From CAYTQK01 sp964439745 (GTDB lineage: Bacteria; Desulfobacterota; Desulfobacteria; Desulfobacterales; Desulfosudaceae), in the NCBI GenBank assembly GCA_964439745.1, contig CAYTQK010000233.1, positions 1 to 5,139 on the forward strand: 5,139 nucleotides of DNA, given 5' to 3'. Of the stretch, positions 1 to 4,961 are shown piece by piece. Positions within the stretch are counted from its first letter, which is position 1. The number at the start of each line of letters is the position of its first letter. The notes beneath the pieces were generated by a model. It ran no database searches and had not been told where the DNA came from. It saw only the letters and a list, made by a program, of their open reading frames with translations. Both the position numbers and the translations under genes were made by a program.

Positions 1-232
1 ACACCAGGCCGTGCTCGGTCAGGGTCAGGCCCATGCCGCCCAGTTCCGTGGGGATCTGCGGTCCCCAGAGTTCCATCTTCTTGACCATGTCCCGTTTTTC
101 CTTGAGCACCGGCACCATCTCGGCAAAATCGTGATTGACGAATTCCGGCTCCAGGGGGACCAGTTCTTTTTCCACAAACTCGTTGATCATCTCCAGGATG
201 GTCTTCATCCGATCAGAAATTTCAAAATCCAT
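1..232 (-). CDS. Acyl-CoA dehydrogenase, N-terminal fragment (runs off left edge)
   Basis: The first 77 residues of a minus-strand protein are visible. They begin MDFEISDRMKTILEMINEFV and continue through a charged amphipathic helix to LWGPQIPTELGGMGLTLTEHGLV. This is the usual start of the acyl-CoA dehydrogenase N-terminal all-alpha domain: a helix with an E-K-E-L-V-P-L-E segment (about residues 21-28), then a P-x-E-x-G-G-x-G-L turn (61-69). Such enzymes are soluble FAD flavoproteins that oxidise acyl-CoA to enoyl-CoA and pass electrons to ETF. That matches the etfBA pair 1 kb away. The start is supported by GGGAGGA six bases upstream of the ATG. The FAD-binding and catalytic-base regions lie outside the window, so substrate chain length and catalytic competence cannot be judged. 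The gene lies downstream of the histidine phosphatase on the same strand, 96 bp apart. Confidence 0.85.
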   Translation of the reverse strand, partial: MDFEISDRMKTILEMINEFVEKELVPLEPEFVNHDFAEMVPVLKEKRDMVKKMELWGPQIPTELGGMGLTLTEHGLV

Positions 233-260
233 GCTATCCTCCCGCTATTGAGGGTTTTAT

Positions 261-285
261 AAAAAATTCCGGCCCCGCGGACCAG
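261..285 (-). terminator. Possible weak intrinsic terminator between phosphatase and dehydrogenase genes
   Basis: Read on the minus strand, arms CTGGTCC and GGGCCGG (plus-strand 279-285 and 269-275) can form a 7-bp stem with a GCG loop. Two of the pairs are G-T. Two A residues and then six T residues (261-266) follow. It lies about 44 bases after the phosphatase stop. The stem is short and imperfect, so partial read-through into the acyl-CoA dehydrogenase gene is plausible. I see no convincing separate -35/-10 pair for the dehydrogenase in this gap. Confidence 0.35.
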
Positions 286-328
286 GTCGCAGAAAAAACT
301 ACAATCTCTGCCAATCGGGCGCTTCCTC

Positions 329-1033
329 TTATTTATACGTCACCAGATCCTGCTGCTCCACCAGCCAGGGATATTCATTGAACGAGGCCAGCATGAGTTC
401 ATCCGGTGTGCATTTAAAACGGGTCAGCGAACCATTGACAACCTGCCAGTTGAGCCGCATGGTCATGACATCGGACAACCCCAGGGCCTTCTGCACGGTC
501 ACGGCCAGCGGCCCGCCCGAGGTGAACACGGCCACCTGCCGGCCCTGACCGTCCCGGGCCATGATCCGGTCCACCCCGTGATTGACCCGCTTGACAAAGG
601 CTGCCCAGGACATCAGGTCAGCGGCAGGATACTCCCCCTTTACCCAGCGCAGGGCCGCCGCCTCGAACACACGCTTAAAGGCGGCGCCGTCGGTGAACAT
701 GCAGGCGGCATCCCGGTTCATGTTTTCATCTTCTGCTGCCAGAAGCGGCACAATGGTGGACAGGACCGCCCCGAAATCATATTCGGCCAGATCCGGTATC
801 TCTTCCACCTCCACGGCATTGCCGCCCTGTTTGCGGCAGCATTCCAGCAGGGGCCGGGCTGTCTGTCGATGGCGCACCTGGGGCCCGATATAAATTTTGT
901 CAAAGAAAAAATCGTGTGCACAAAGATAGGCGGCCAGCTGTTCCGCCTGGCGCTCCCCCTTTTCAGACAGGGCGTCATAATCTTCCTTGCCGAAGGAAGC
1001 CTGCCCGTGGCGGATAAAGTAAAGTGTGCTCAT
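329..1033 (-). CDS. Histidine phosphatase family protein (phosphoglycerate-mutase-like), second catalytic His replaced by Ser
   Basis: This 234-residue soluble protein has the hallmark N-terminal R-H-G motif (residues 8-10, in LYFIRHGQASFG), whose H9 is the expected phospho-accepting nucleophile. It also has LSEKGERQAEQL (22-33), VRHRQTARP (53-61, supplying a conserved active-site Arg) and an acidic LAEYDFG (82-88). The C-terminal motif, normally V-x-S-H-G-G, reads VFTSGGPLA (169-177), so S172 occupies the second His position. The family includes phosphatases, mutases and regulatory proteins, and the substrate cannot be assigned here. From memory, copies of this RHGQASFG/TSGGP subtype occur beside acyl-CoA dehydrogenase and phosphotransferase-like genes in proteobacteria, which fits the neighbour downstream. 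The ATG at 1033 has only a weak upstream purine stretch (TTTGAG). It is divergent from etfB. Confidence 0.85.
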   Translation of the reverse strand: MSTLYFIRHGQASFGKEDYDALSEKGERQAEQLAAYLCAHDFFFDKIYIGPQVRHRQTARPLLECCRKQGGNAVEVEEIPDLAEYDFGAVLSTIVPLLAAEDENMNRDAACMFTDGAAFKRVFEAAALRWVKGEYPAADLMSWAAFVKRVNHGVDRIMARDGQGRQVAVFTSGGPLAVTVQKALGLSDVMTMRLNWQVVNGSLTRFKCTPDELMLASFNEYPWLVEQQDLVTYK

Positions 1034-1064
1034 AACTCAAATATCTGCTGCCGTTGATTATTAT

Positions 1065-1076
1065 GGAACCGGTTCC
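1065..1076. repeat. 12-bp perfect palindrome GGAACCGGTTCC in phosphatase leader
   Basis: GGAACCGGTTCC reads identically on both strands. It lies 32 bases upstream of the phosphatase start and about a dozen bases downstream of the TSS expected from the candidate minus-strand promoter. It could be a regulator half-site pair or chance. No second copy is seen in the window. Confidence 0.3.
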
Positions 1077-1095
1077 GGGTTTTTATTGCTTGTTC

Positions 1096-1124
1096 ACGGT
1101 AGCGAGTGCCAGCCTGGTTGTCAA
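1096..1124 (-). promoter_or_regulatory. Candidate sigma70-type promoter for histidine phosphatase
   Basis: On the minus strand a perfect -35 box TTGACA (plus-strand 1119-1124) is followed, after 17 bases, by TACCGT (1096-1101), which matches only three of six -10 consensus positions. The expected start is near 1089, giving a leader of about 55 bases before the phosphatase ATG. The good -35 with a poor -10, and an inverted repeat one base upstream of the -35, suggest regulated expression. The exact -10 is uncertain. Confidence 0.4.
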
Positions 1125-1125
1125 G

Positions 1126-1155
1126 AAGAATATAACGAACGTTCGTTTTTTTCTT
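1126..1155. promoter_or_regulatory. 30-bp near-perfect inverted repeat between divergent promoters, likely TetR-type operator
   Basis: The core AACGAACGTTCGTT (1134-1147) is a perfect 14-bp palindrome. Extending it, the two 15-base halves (AAGAATATAACGAAC and GTTCGTTTTTTTCTT) are complementary at 13 of 15 positions. It has no loop, so it looks like a protein-binding site and not an RNA hairpin. It begins one base from the minus-strand -35 box and ends two bases inside the plus-strand -35 box, so one bound dimer could act on both promoters. Palindromes of the CGAACGTTCG type are typical of TetR/AcrR-family operators, including fatty-acid-metabolism regulators. The regulator itself is not encoded in the window, so its family is inferred. 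Confidence 0.55.
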
Positions 1156-1182
1156 GAAATCGATTGTTTTGCCTGTTATCAT
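1154..1182 (+). promoter_or_regulatory. Strong sigma70-type promoter with extended -10, driving etfBA
   Basis: TTGAAA (1154-1159) and TATCAT (1177-1182) each match five of six consensus positions and are separated by exactly 17 bases. TG at 1174-1175 adds the extended -10 element (TGnTATCAT). Transcription should begin near 1189, leaving a leader of about 97 bases before etfB. The -35 box overlaps the end of the 30-bp inverted repeat, and the -10 box overlaps the left arm of a second inverted repeat (1172-1202). Both place it under probable repressor control. Confidence 0.6.
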
Positions 1183-1202
1183 GCCGTTACACAAATAACA
1201 GG
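1172..1202 (+). repeat. Inverted repeat CCTGTTAT/ATAACAGG spanning -10 box and start site
   Basis: Perfect 8-bp arms CCTGTTAT (1172-1179) and ATAACAGG (1195-1202) flank a 15-base spacer. The left arm contains the extended -10 TG and the first half of the -10 hexamer, and the right arm falls just after the expected start site. Arm centres are 23 bases apart, about two helical turns. It could be an operator for a second regulator. Only the right arm would be in the transcript, so an RNA hairpin from the mapped promoter is unlikely. Confidence 0.35.
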
Positions 1203-1220
1203 ACCGGCGGAATTTTTGCC

Positions 1221-1289
1221 ATGGTGACAATCAGCGGCCACCGGCGCTACCGCTGCCGGAACCAAGCCACTACAGGAAAGAGCCGATGA
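1221..1289 (+). CDS. Possible 22-codon leader frame overlapping etfB start (ATGA)
   Basis: An ATG at 1221 opens a 22-codon frame beginning MVTISGHRRYRCRNQ. It is rich in Arg and ends with TGA at 1287-1289, overlapping the etfB ATG at 1286 in the classic ATGA arrangement for translational coupling. A weak purine-rich GGCGGAA (1206-1212) lies eight bases upstream. It sits wholly inside the predicted etfBA leader. I recognise no family. A frame this short can occur by chance, and etfB has its own good ribosome binding site, so this is a hypothesis only. Confidence 0.2.
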   Translation: MVTISGHRRYRCRNQATTGKSR

Positions 1290-2062
1290 AAATTCTGGTA
1301 TGCGTCAAACAGGTCATGGACATGGATGACGAACTGATCATCCGGGAAGACGGCCGTTGGCTGGCCGAAGACGCGGACACGGACTGGCACCTCAACTACT
1401 ACGATACCTTTGCCGTGGAAGAAGCCATCCGCCTCAAGGAGACCTTTCCCGGGGTAACCGTGGAGGCGATATCCGTCGGACCGGACCGGGTGGAAACCAC
1501 CCTGCGGCAGGCCCTGGCCCTGGGTGCGGACCACGCCATTCACCTGTATGCCGAGACCGACACCTTCGTTTCCGCCGCCGCCACCGCCGCCGGCATTGCC
1601 GGCACCGCCCGCCCCCGGGGATATGATCTTATTTTCACCGGGGTCATGTCCGAAGACATCATGCAGCGCCTGACCGGCCCCCTGATCGCCGCCCATGTCG
1701 GGCTGCCCTGCGCGGCCGCGGTGGTGGCCGCAAAGGTTTTTCCGGACCAGGGCACTGTCCAGGCGGAATGCGAGCTGGAAGGCGGCCTGCGGGAAACGGT
1801 CCGGCTGTCGCTGCCGGCCCTGCTGACCATCCAGTCCGGTATCAACCAGCCGCGGTATGCCTCCCTGTCCAACCGGCTCCGGGCCAAGTCCCAGGAAATC
1901 GAACGGATCGACGCGGCCGGGCTGTTCCCCGCTTCAGCCGGCCTGTCCCTGCGCGGCATCCACTATCCGGAAAAGACCGGCACCGGCCTTTTCCTGGAGG
2001 GAACACCCCGAAAGAAGGCCGCAACCCTGATCAACCTGCTGCACGAAAAATCCATTCTGTAA
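1286..2062 (+). CDS. etfB: Electron transfer flavoprotein subunit beta (EtfB/FixA family)
   Basis: This 258-residue soluble protein, a normal length for EtfB, pairs with EtfA to carry electrons between acyl-CoA dehydrogenases and a membrane quinone reductase or other acceptor. The family pattern is clear. MKILVCVKQVMD opens the protein, followed by the LNYYDTFAVEEAIRLKE block (36-52). Next come VEAISVGPDRVETTLRQALALGAD (59-82, adenine-nucleotide fold), the nucleotide-site segment YDLIFTGVMSEDIMQRLTGPLIA (113-135) followed by GLP (139-141), ELEGG (163-167), and LPALLTIQSGINQPRYASL (176-194). The nucleotide-site loop reads GVMSED instead of the common G-x-Q-A/S-I-D-D/G-D form, so it is not the standard mitochondrial-type subgroup. 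AGGAAAG five bases upstream supports the ATG. It is the first gene of an apparent etfBA operon behind a strong promoter. Whether this ETF bifurcates electrons cannot be decided from sequence reading alone. Confidence 0.93.
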   Translation: MKILVCVKQVMDMDDELIIREDGRWLAEDADTDWHLNYYDTFAVEEAIRLKETFPGVTVEAISVGPDRVETTLRQALALGADHAIHLYAETDTFVSAAATAAGIAGTARPRGYDLIFTGVMSEDIMQRLTGPLIAAHVGLPCAAAVVAAKVFPDQGTVQAECELEGGLRETVRLSLPALLTIQSGINQPRYASLSNRLRAKSQEIERIDAAGLFPASAGLSLRGIHYPEKTGTGLFLEGTPRKKAATLINLLHEKSIL

Positions 2063-2080
2063 CCGGCCGCGGCCGGGGAG
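2063..2080 (+). promoter_or_regulatory. etfA ribosome binding site abutted by a GC palindrome
   Basis: The 24-base etfB-etfA gap starts directly after the etfB stop with the perfect palindrome CCGGCCGCGGCCGG (2063-2076). The Shine-Dalgarno stretch GGGGAG (2075-2080) follows, six bases before the etfA ATG, and the two overlap by two bases. A folded palindrome (5-bp stem, CGCG loop) in the mRNA could partly mask the site and tie etfA translation to ribosomes finishing etfB. This is inference, as GC-rich palindromes are common in this codon background. Confidence 0.4.
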
Positions 2081-2086
2081 ACCCCT

Positions 2087-3094
2087 ATGAAGACGGACAT
2101 TCTGCTGATTCCTGAAACCGTGGACAATGCCATCACCGCCACCGGCCCGGAGCTGGCCGGCCTGGCCGGTGTTCTCCAATCCGCCGCCGGCACCGACCGG
2201 GCCATGTTCCTGGTCCCGGGCAGCGACATTCGCCCGGCGGCCGAAGCCCTGGCCAGCCGTACCGGGCTGGACGTCCTCCTCATGACCCATCCGGACCTGC
2301 GCTACCCCAACCCGGAGATGCTGGCCCCGGCAGCGGCCGGCCTGGCCGGGGACAGCGGCTGCCGGTTTATCTGCTTTCCCCACACCTCCTGTGGATGCCA
2401 GGCCGCCGCCAAAACGGCCGCAGCCCTGGCCGCACCCTGCCTGGCCGGGGTAGACCGCATCTCCAGGCAGGACGATGGCCTGGTCCTGGGCAGCGGCCTG
2501 TGCAACGGCAAACTGGTCATGGAAACCCGCATCACGGAGACGCCCCTGGTTCTGACCATCCTGCCCGGCGCGTTCTCCTTTGCGCCCGACTACACGGGCA
2601 CCCCGGCGGCCGGCCGGGTAACGGAAAGTCCGGAGGCAACAGCCGTCTCCGGGTTTCATCCCCTGGCGATCACCCGGGCCGCGGAAACCGACGCCGCCAT
2701 TGACCAGGCCGATATCCTGGTGGCCGCCGGCCGCGGCATCGGCGATGCCGAAAACCTGGCCCTGGTGGAAAACCTGGCCCGGCTGCTGCCCAACGCGGCC
2801 GTGGCCGCCTCCCGCCCGCTGTGCGACCTGAAGTGGCTGCCTTATTCCCGGCAGGTCGGCGCCACCGGCAAAACCGTGGCGCCCCGCCTCTACCTGGCCT
2901 GCGGCATCTCCGGCGCCCAGCAGCATGTTTACGGCATGAAGGATTCTCAGTGGATCGCGGCCATCAACACCGACCCCCGGGCGGCCATCTTTACCGTGGC
3001 CGACTACTGTATCGTGGAAGACCTGATCACCTTTCTGCCGCTGCTGGCCGAAGTTTATAAAGAAAAAACCGGGCAGCCGGACGCTTCCGATTAA
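2087..3094 (+). CDS. etfA: Electron transfer flavoprotein subunit alpha (EtfA/FixB family)
   Basis: This 335-residue soluble protein has the usual EtfA length and order. Residues 1-190 are the divergent N-terminal nucleotide-fold domain. Residues about 205-325 are the FAD-binding domain, with VAAGRGIGDAENLALVENLA (212-231), the conserved Arg in AASRPL (240-245), YSRQVGATGKTVAP (253-266), the ETF-alpha signature LYLACGISGAQQHVYGM (268-284, H280 beside the flavin) and INTDPRAAIFTVADYCIVEDL (293-313). The last block usually reads N-K-D-P and Y-G-I-V-G-D. T295, C308 and E311 are departures, but the overall pattern is intact. The N-terminal half carries an unusual C-x9-C-G-C cluster (C92, C102, C104), with no ferredoxin motif. 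It follows etfB by 24 bp with GGGGAG upstream, so the two subunits should be co-expressed. It ends convergently on the radical SAM gene, sharing four bases. Confidence 0.94.
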   Translation: MKTDILLIPETVDNAITATGPELAGLAGVLQSAAGTDRAMFLVPGSDIRPAAEALASRTGLDVLLMTHPDLRYPNPEMLAPAAAGLAGDSGCRFICFPHTSCGCQAAAKTAAALAAPCLAGVDRISRQDDGLVLGSGLCNGKLVMETRITETPLVLTILPGAFSFAPDYTGTPAAGRVTESPEATAVSGFHPLAITRAAETDAAIDQADILVAAGRGIGDAENLALVENLARLLPNAAVAASRPLCDLKWLPYSRQVGATGKTVAPRLYLACGISGAQQHVYGMKDSQWIAAINTDPRAAIFTVADYCIVEDLITFLPLLAEVYKEKTGQPDASD

Positions 3095-4203
3095 CGCAGC
3101 AAACGCCTCTCCAGTCCGCAATGGGCAACCGCGCTTTGGTCCAGCAGGCGCGGCAGCCCCCCTTTTTCCGCGGGCAGGTATCCCAGGCTTTTTTCCCAGA
3201 CCTCGTCATCTTCCATGCAGAAATAGACCGTCACCCGGGGAGCGATTTCCCGGATGCGTTCAATCACCGCCCGGTAGAGGCGGATACGCAGCGGTTTGAA
3301 ATAGCGCATTTTTCCGTCCAGCCCGGAGATGAACTCGCCGTAAACAATGGTGGAATCGGCAAAACGCTGCTGGAGAATCGGTTTCAGCTGCGGCATGAAC
3401 CGGAAAGAACCCAGGCTGATCCAGACGATATTGTCCGGTGAAACCGTTGTCAGCAGCTGCTCCACCACCGCCCGGTACTCCTCCTCGCACCCCTCGTAGA
3501 TGACCATGGGATCAAAATGAAAAGCCAGGGGATAGCCCCATGACTCGCAGGCGGCGGCGGCCCGCAGGCGCTCGCTGACCGGCGGGGCGCCCCGTTCTTC
3601 AGCAGCCACCACGGTGGGCGTATTCAGGGACCAGGCGGCGATGGTTTTGCGGTTATGCGGCGCTTTTCGCAGGGATTCAATGTGGGTCGTCTTGGTCTTG
3701 ATTTCCAGCACGGCCCGGTTCTGTTTGGAAAACGCGGATACCAGCCGGGCGTTCAGGTCGGTACAGTCTTCCCAGATGGAGCTGTCCGTGAACTCGCCGG
3801 TGCCGATGCGGGAGATCCGCCTGGAATGGCGGAACAGTTCCGTCAGCTCGGTGAACATCTCCGCCTGGTTGACGTAATACTGCAATACCGGGGGATGAAA
3901 ATAGGCCTGGAGGATACAATAAGAGCAGTCCAGGGTGCAGAAACGGGCGATATTGAGAATGCGGTAGCCGCAGCACCGGTAGGAACGGGTGCCGGGACAG
4001 GGCCGGAGGAAAGGCCCCTTGTTGGCCGTCAGCAGCAGGTTGCGTTTGCCCCGGCCGACGGGGTCGGCGGCGTCATTGATGGCCGCGTAGACCGGCTCCG
4101 GTCCGTCCACCATCTCCACCGGCGCGCTGATCCGTGATCGCACCGCCCGGGTCTCCGGTAGATCCGCTACCGTCCGATCAATATATACCCTTTCCAATTC
4201 CAT
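3091..4203 (-). CDS. Radical SAM protein, spore photoproduct lyase (SPL)-like family
   Basis: The 370-residue protein has a radical SAM cluster motif C-x3-C-x2-C (C89, C93, C96, in FCTLDCSYCILQAYF), which binds the 4Fe-4S cluster that cleaves S-adenosylmethionine. The YCILQ continuation, LEIKTKT (166-172), AAWSLNTP (189-196), GYPLAFHFDPM (223-233) and the C-terminal FCMEDDEVWEKSLG (328-341) are the SPL/COG1533-type pattern. A further cluster CPGTRSYRCCGY (C69, C77, C78) precedes the radical SAM site. The segment where B. subtilis SP lyase has its hydrogen-donor cysteine appears here as GTGEFTDSS (134-142) without Cys, and C147 is the nearest. SP lyase repairs UV thymine dimers in spore DNA, but this protein may do something else, so I give no gene symbol. 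AAGGAAG eight bases upstream supports the ATG. The stop overlaps the etfA stop. Confidence 0.8.
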   Translation of the reverse strand: MELERVYIDRTVADLPETRAVRSRISAPVEMVDGPEPVYAAINDAADPVGRGKRNLLLTANKGPFLRPCPGTRSYRCCGYRILNIARFCTLDCSYCILQAYFHPPVLQYYVNQAEMFTELTELFRHSRRISRIGTGEFTDSSIWEDCTDLNARLVSAFSKQNRAVLEIKTKTTHIESLRKAPHNRKTIAAWSLNTPTVVAAEERGAPPVSERLRAAAACESWGYPLAFHFDPMVIYEGCEEEYRAVVEQLLTTVSPDNIVWISLGSFRFMPQLKPILQQRFADSTIVYGEFISGLDGKMRYFKPLRIRLYRAVIERIREIAPRVTVYFCMEDDEVWEKSLGYLPAEKGGLPRLLDQSAVAHCGLERRLLR

Positions 4204-4298
4204 ATCATCGGCTTCCTTGACTTGCCGCCGACATTATCATAAACAAAGGAACAGGGAAACTGCTTATACCGGTCAACTATCCACGGAGGCATATCGCC
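4204..4298. promoter_or_regulatory. Divergent intergenic region between radical SAM and MBL genes
   Basis: This 95-bp gap must hold the start signals of both flanking genes. On the plus strand TTGACT (4217-4222) is a good -35, with TAAACA (4240-4245) a poor -10 at 17-base spacing. A TATCAT-like hexamer at 4235-4240 is too close to that -35. On the minus strand TATGAT and GATAAT (4233-4241) are candidate -10 boxes without a recognisable -35. Ribosome binding sites are clear for both genes: minus AAGGAAG at 4212-4218 and plus GGAGG at 4285-4289. I see no convincing operator. Confidence 0.3.
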
Positions 4299-4934
4299 AT
4301 GCAACTGACCATCATCTATGACAACACCACCCAGAACGAGGCCTTGGCCCCGGACTGGGGCTTTGCCTGCCGGGTCGAGGCCCACGGCCGGACGATCCTG
4401 TTTGACACCGGTGCCAAGGGCTCTTTGCTGCTGGACAACATGAAAAAACTGGGCATGAATCCCGGATCTTTCGACGAAATCTTCATCTCCCACGACCACT
4501 GGGACCACACCGGCGGCCTGGCCGATTTTCTGGCGCTCAACCCGGTTTCCTGCTTTATTCCCGAGGCATTTACCACTCCGGCCGGACCGTCGCCGATCCG
4601 GATCGGCACCGCGGCGCAGCAGATTCATGACGGCATCTGGTCCACCGGCACCCTGGCCGGGATTGAGCACTCCCTGGTGATTGCCGAAAAGGACAAGGTC
4701 ATCGTGGTCGCCGGCTGTTCTCATCCCGGCGTGGAATCCATCCTGGAAGCGGCCGGCCGGATCGGCCGGGTCTCGGCCCTGATCGGCGGTCTGCACGGAT
4801 TTAACCGCCTGCAGGCGCTGCGCGGACTGGACCTGGTCTGCCCCACCCACTGCACCCAGCATATCCGGGAAATCGCCGGGGAATACCCGGACATTTACAC
4901 CGCCGGCGGCGCCGGGGTGAGCCTGACCTTATGA
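4299..4934 (+). CDS. MBL-fold metallo-hydrolase (COG1237-like)
   Basis: The 211-residue soluble protein carries the metallo-beta-lactamase fold. TILFDTGAKGSLLLDNMKKLG (32-52) precedes the metal motif SHDHWDHTGGL (64-74, H65, H67, D69, H70). It continues with VVAGCSHPGVESIL (136-149, H142), IGGLHGF (162-168, H166) and CPTHCTQHI (181-189, H184). All expected dinuclear-site ligands appear present. The opening LTIIYDNTTQNE, the DWGFACRVE segment and the GCSH-G/GGLH/HCT pattern match the COG1237 group. Some of its archaeal members have been annotated in methanopterin precursor synthesis, but the substrate here is unknown. At 211 residues it is shorter than the roughly 250-280 I recall as typical, with a compact middle. 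No signal peptide is visible. GGAGG nine bases upstream supports the start. It is divergent from the radical SAM gene and converges on the GGDEF gene 27 bp away. Confidence 0.82.
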   Translation: MQLTIIYDNTTQNEALAPDWGFACRVEAHGRTILFDTGAKGSLLLDNMKKLGMNPGSFDEIFISHDHWDHTGGLADFLALNPVSCFIPEAFTTPAGPSPIRIGTAAQQIHDGIWSTGTLAGIEHSLVIAEKDKVIVVAGCSHPGVESILEAAGRIGRVSALIGGLHGFNRLQALRGLDLVCPTHCTQHIREIAGEYPDIYTAGGAGVSLTL

Positions 4935-4948
4935 TCATCCGGCTGATC
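4933..4948. repeat. Near-perfect 16-bp palindrome in convergent gap after MBL gene
   Basis: GATCATCC and GGCTGATC pair at seven of eight positions around a CCGG centre. It begins within the MBL stop codon and lies in the 27-bp convergent gap. No T-tract follows on either strand, so it is a poor intrinsic terminator. It could still slow or end transcripts from both sides. No other terminator is visible between these genes. Confidence 0.25.
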
Positions 4949-4961
4949 GTACCCTCACCGG

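Noticed and set aside
11..262. Plus-strand open frame opposite the acyl-CoA dehydrogenase fragment
   Set aside because: The His-rich translation is the complement of the dehydrogenase codons, and the dehydrogenase start has a strong Shine-Dalgarno and a family-typical N-terminus.
578..1057. Plus-strand open frames opposite the histidine phosphatase
   Set aside because: They are shadows of a clear family member on the minus strand and lack a ribosome binding site or motif.
1030..1230. 66-codon minus-strand frame across the divergent promoter, ending ATGA-overlapped with the phosphatase start
   Set aside because: It would start at TTG, and the first internal ATG (1182) has no ribosome binding site. 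It would have to be read across both promoters and the operator, and most of it lies upstream of the candidate minus-strand transcription start.
1247..1696. Minus-strand open frame opposite the start of etfB
   Set aside because: The translation is a Gly-rich run from the reverse of Ala/Pro codons, without domain features, and it lies across a well-supported gene.
2153..2350. Repeated GGCCGGCCTGGCCGG at two places in etfA
   Set aside because: Both copies encode A/L-G-L-A-G segments in frame with the same favoured codons. This is codon-bias coincidence, not a mobile or regulatory repeat.
2179..2406. Cysteine cluster in the EtfA N-terminal half as a possible ferredoxin-like iron-sulfur site
   Set aside because: C92, C102 and C104 do not form a C-x2-C-x2-C-x3-C motif, and the protein has ordinary EtfA length with no added domain.
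1934..3121. Long minus-strand open frame (395 codons) opposite etfA
   Set aside because: It is antisense to the unmistakable etfA and the end of etfB. The predicted protein is Gly/Gln/Arg-rich with low-complexity composition, as expected from the complement of GC-ending codons. It has no recognisable motif.
4167..4862. Minus-strand open frame of 231 codons opposite the MBL gene
   Set aside because: It covers the MBL metal-binding motifs on the other strand, runs through the divergent promoter gap, and has no family resemblance.
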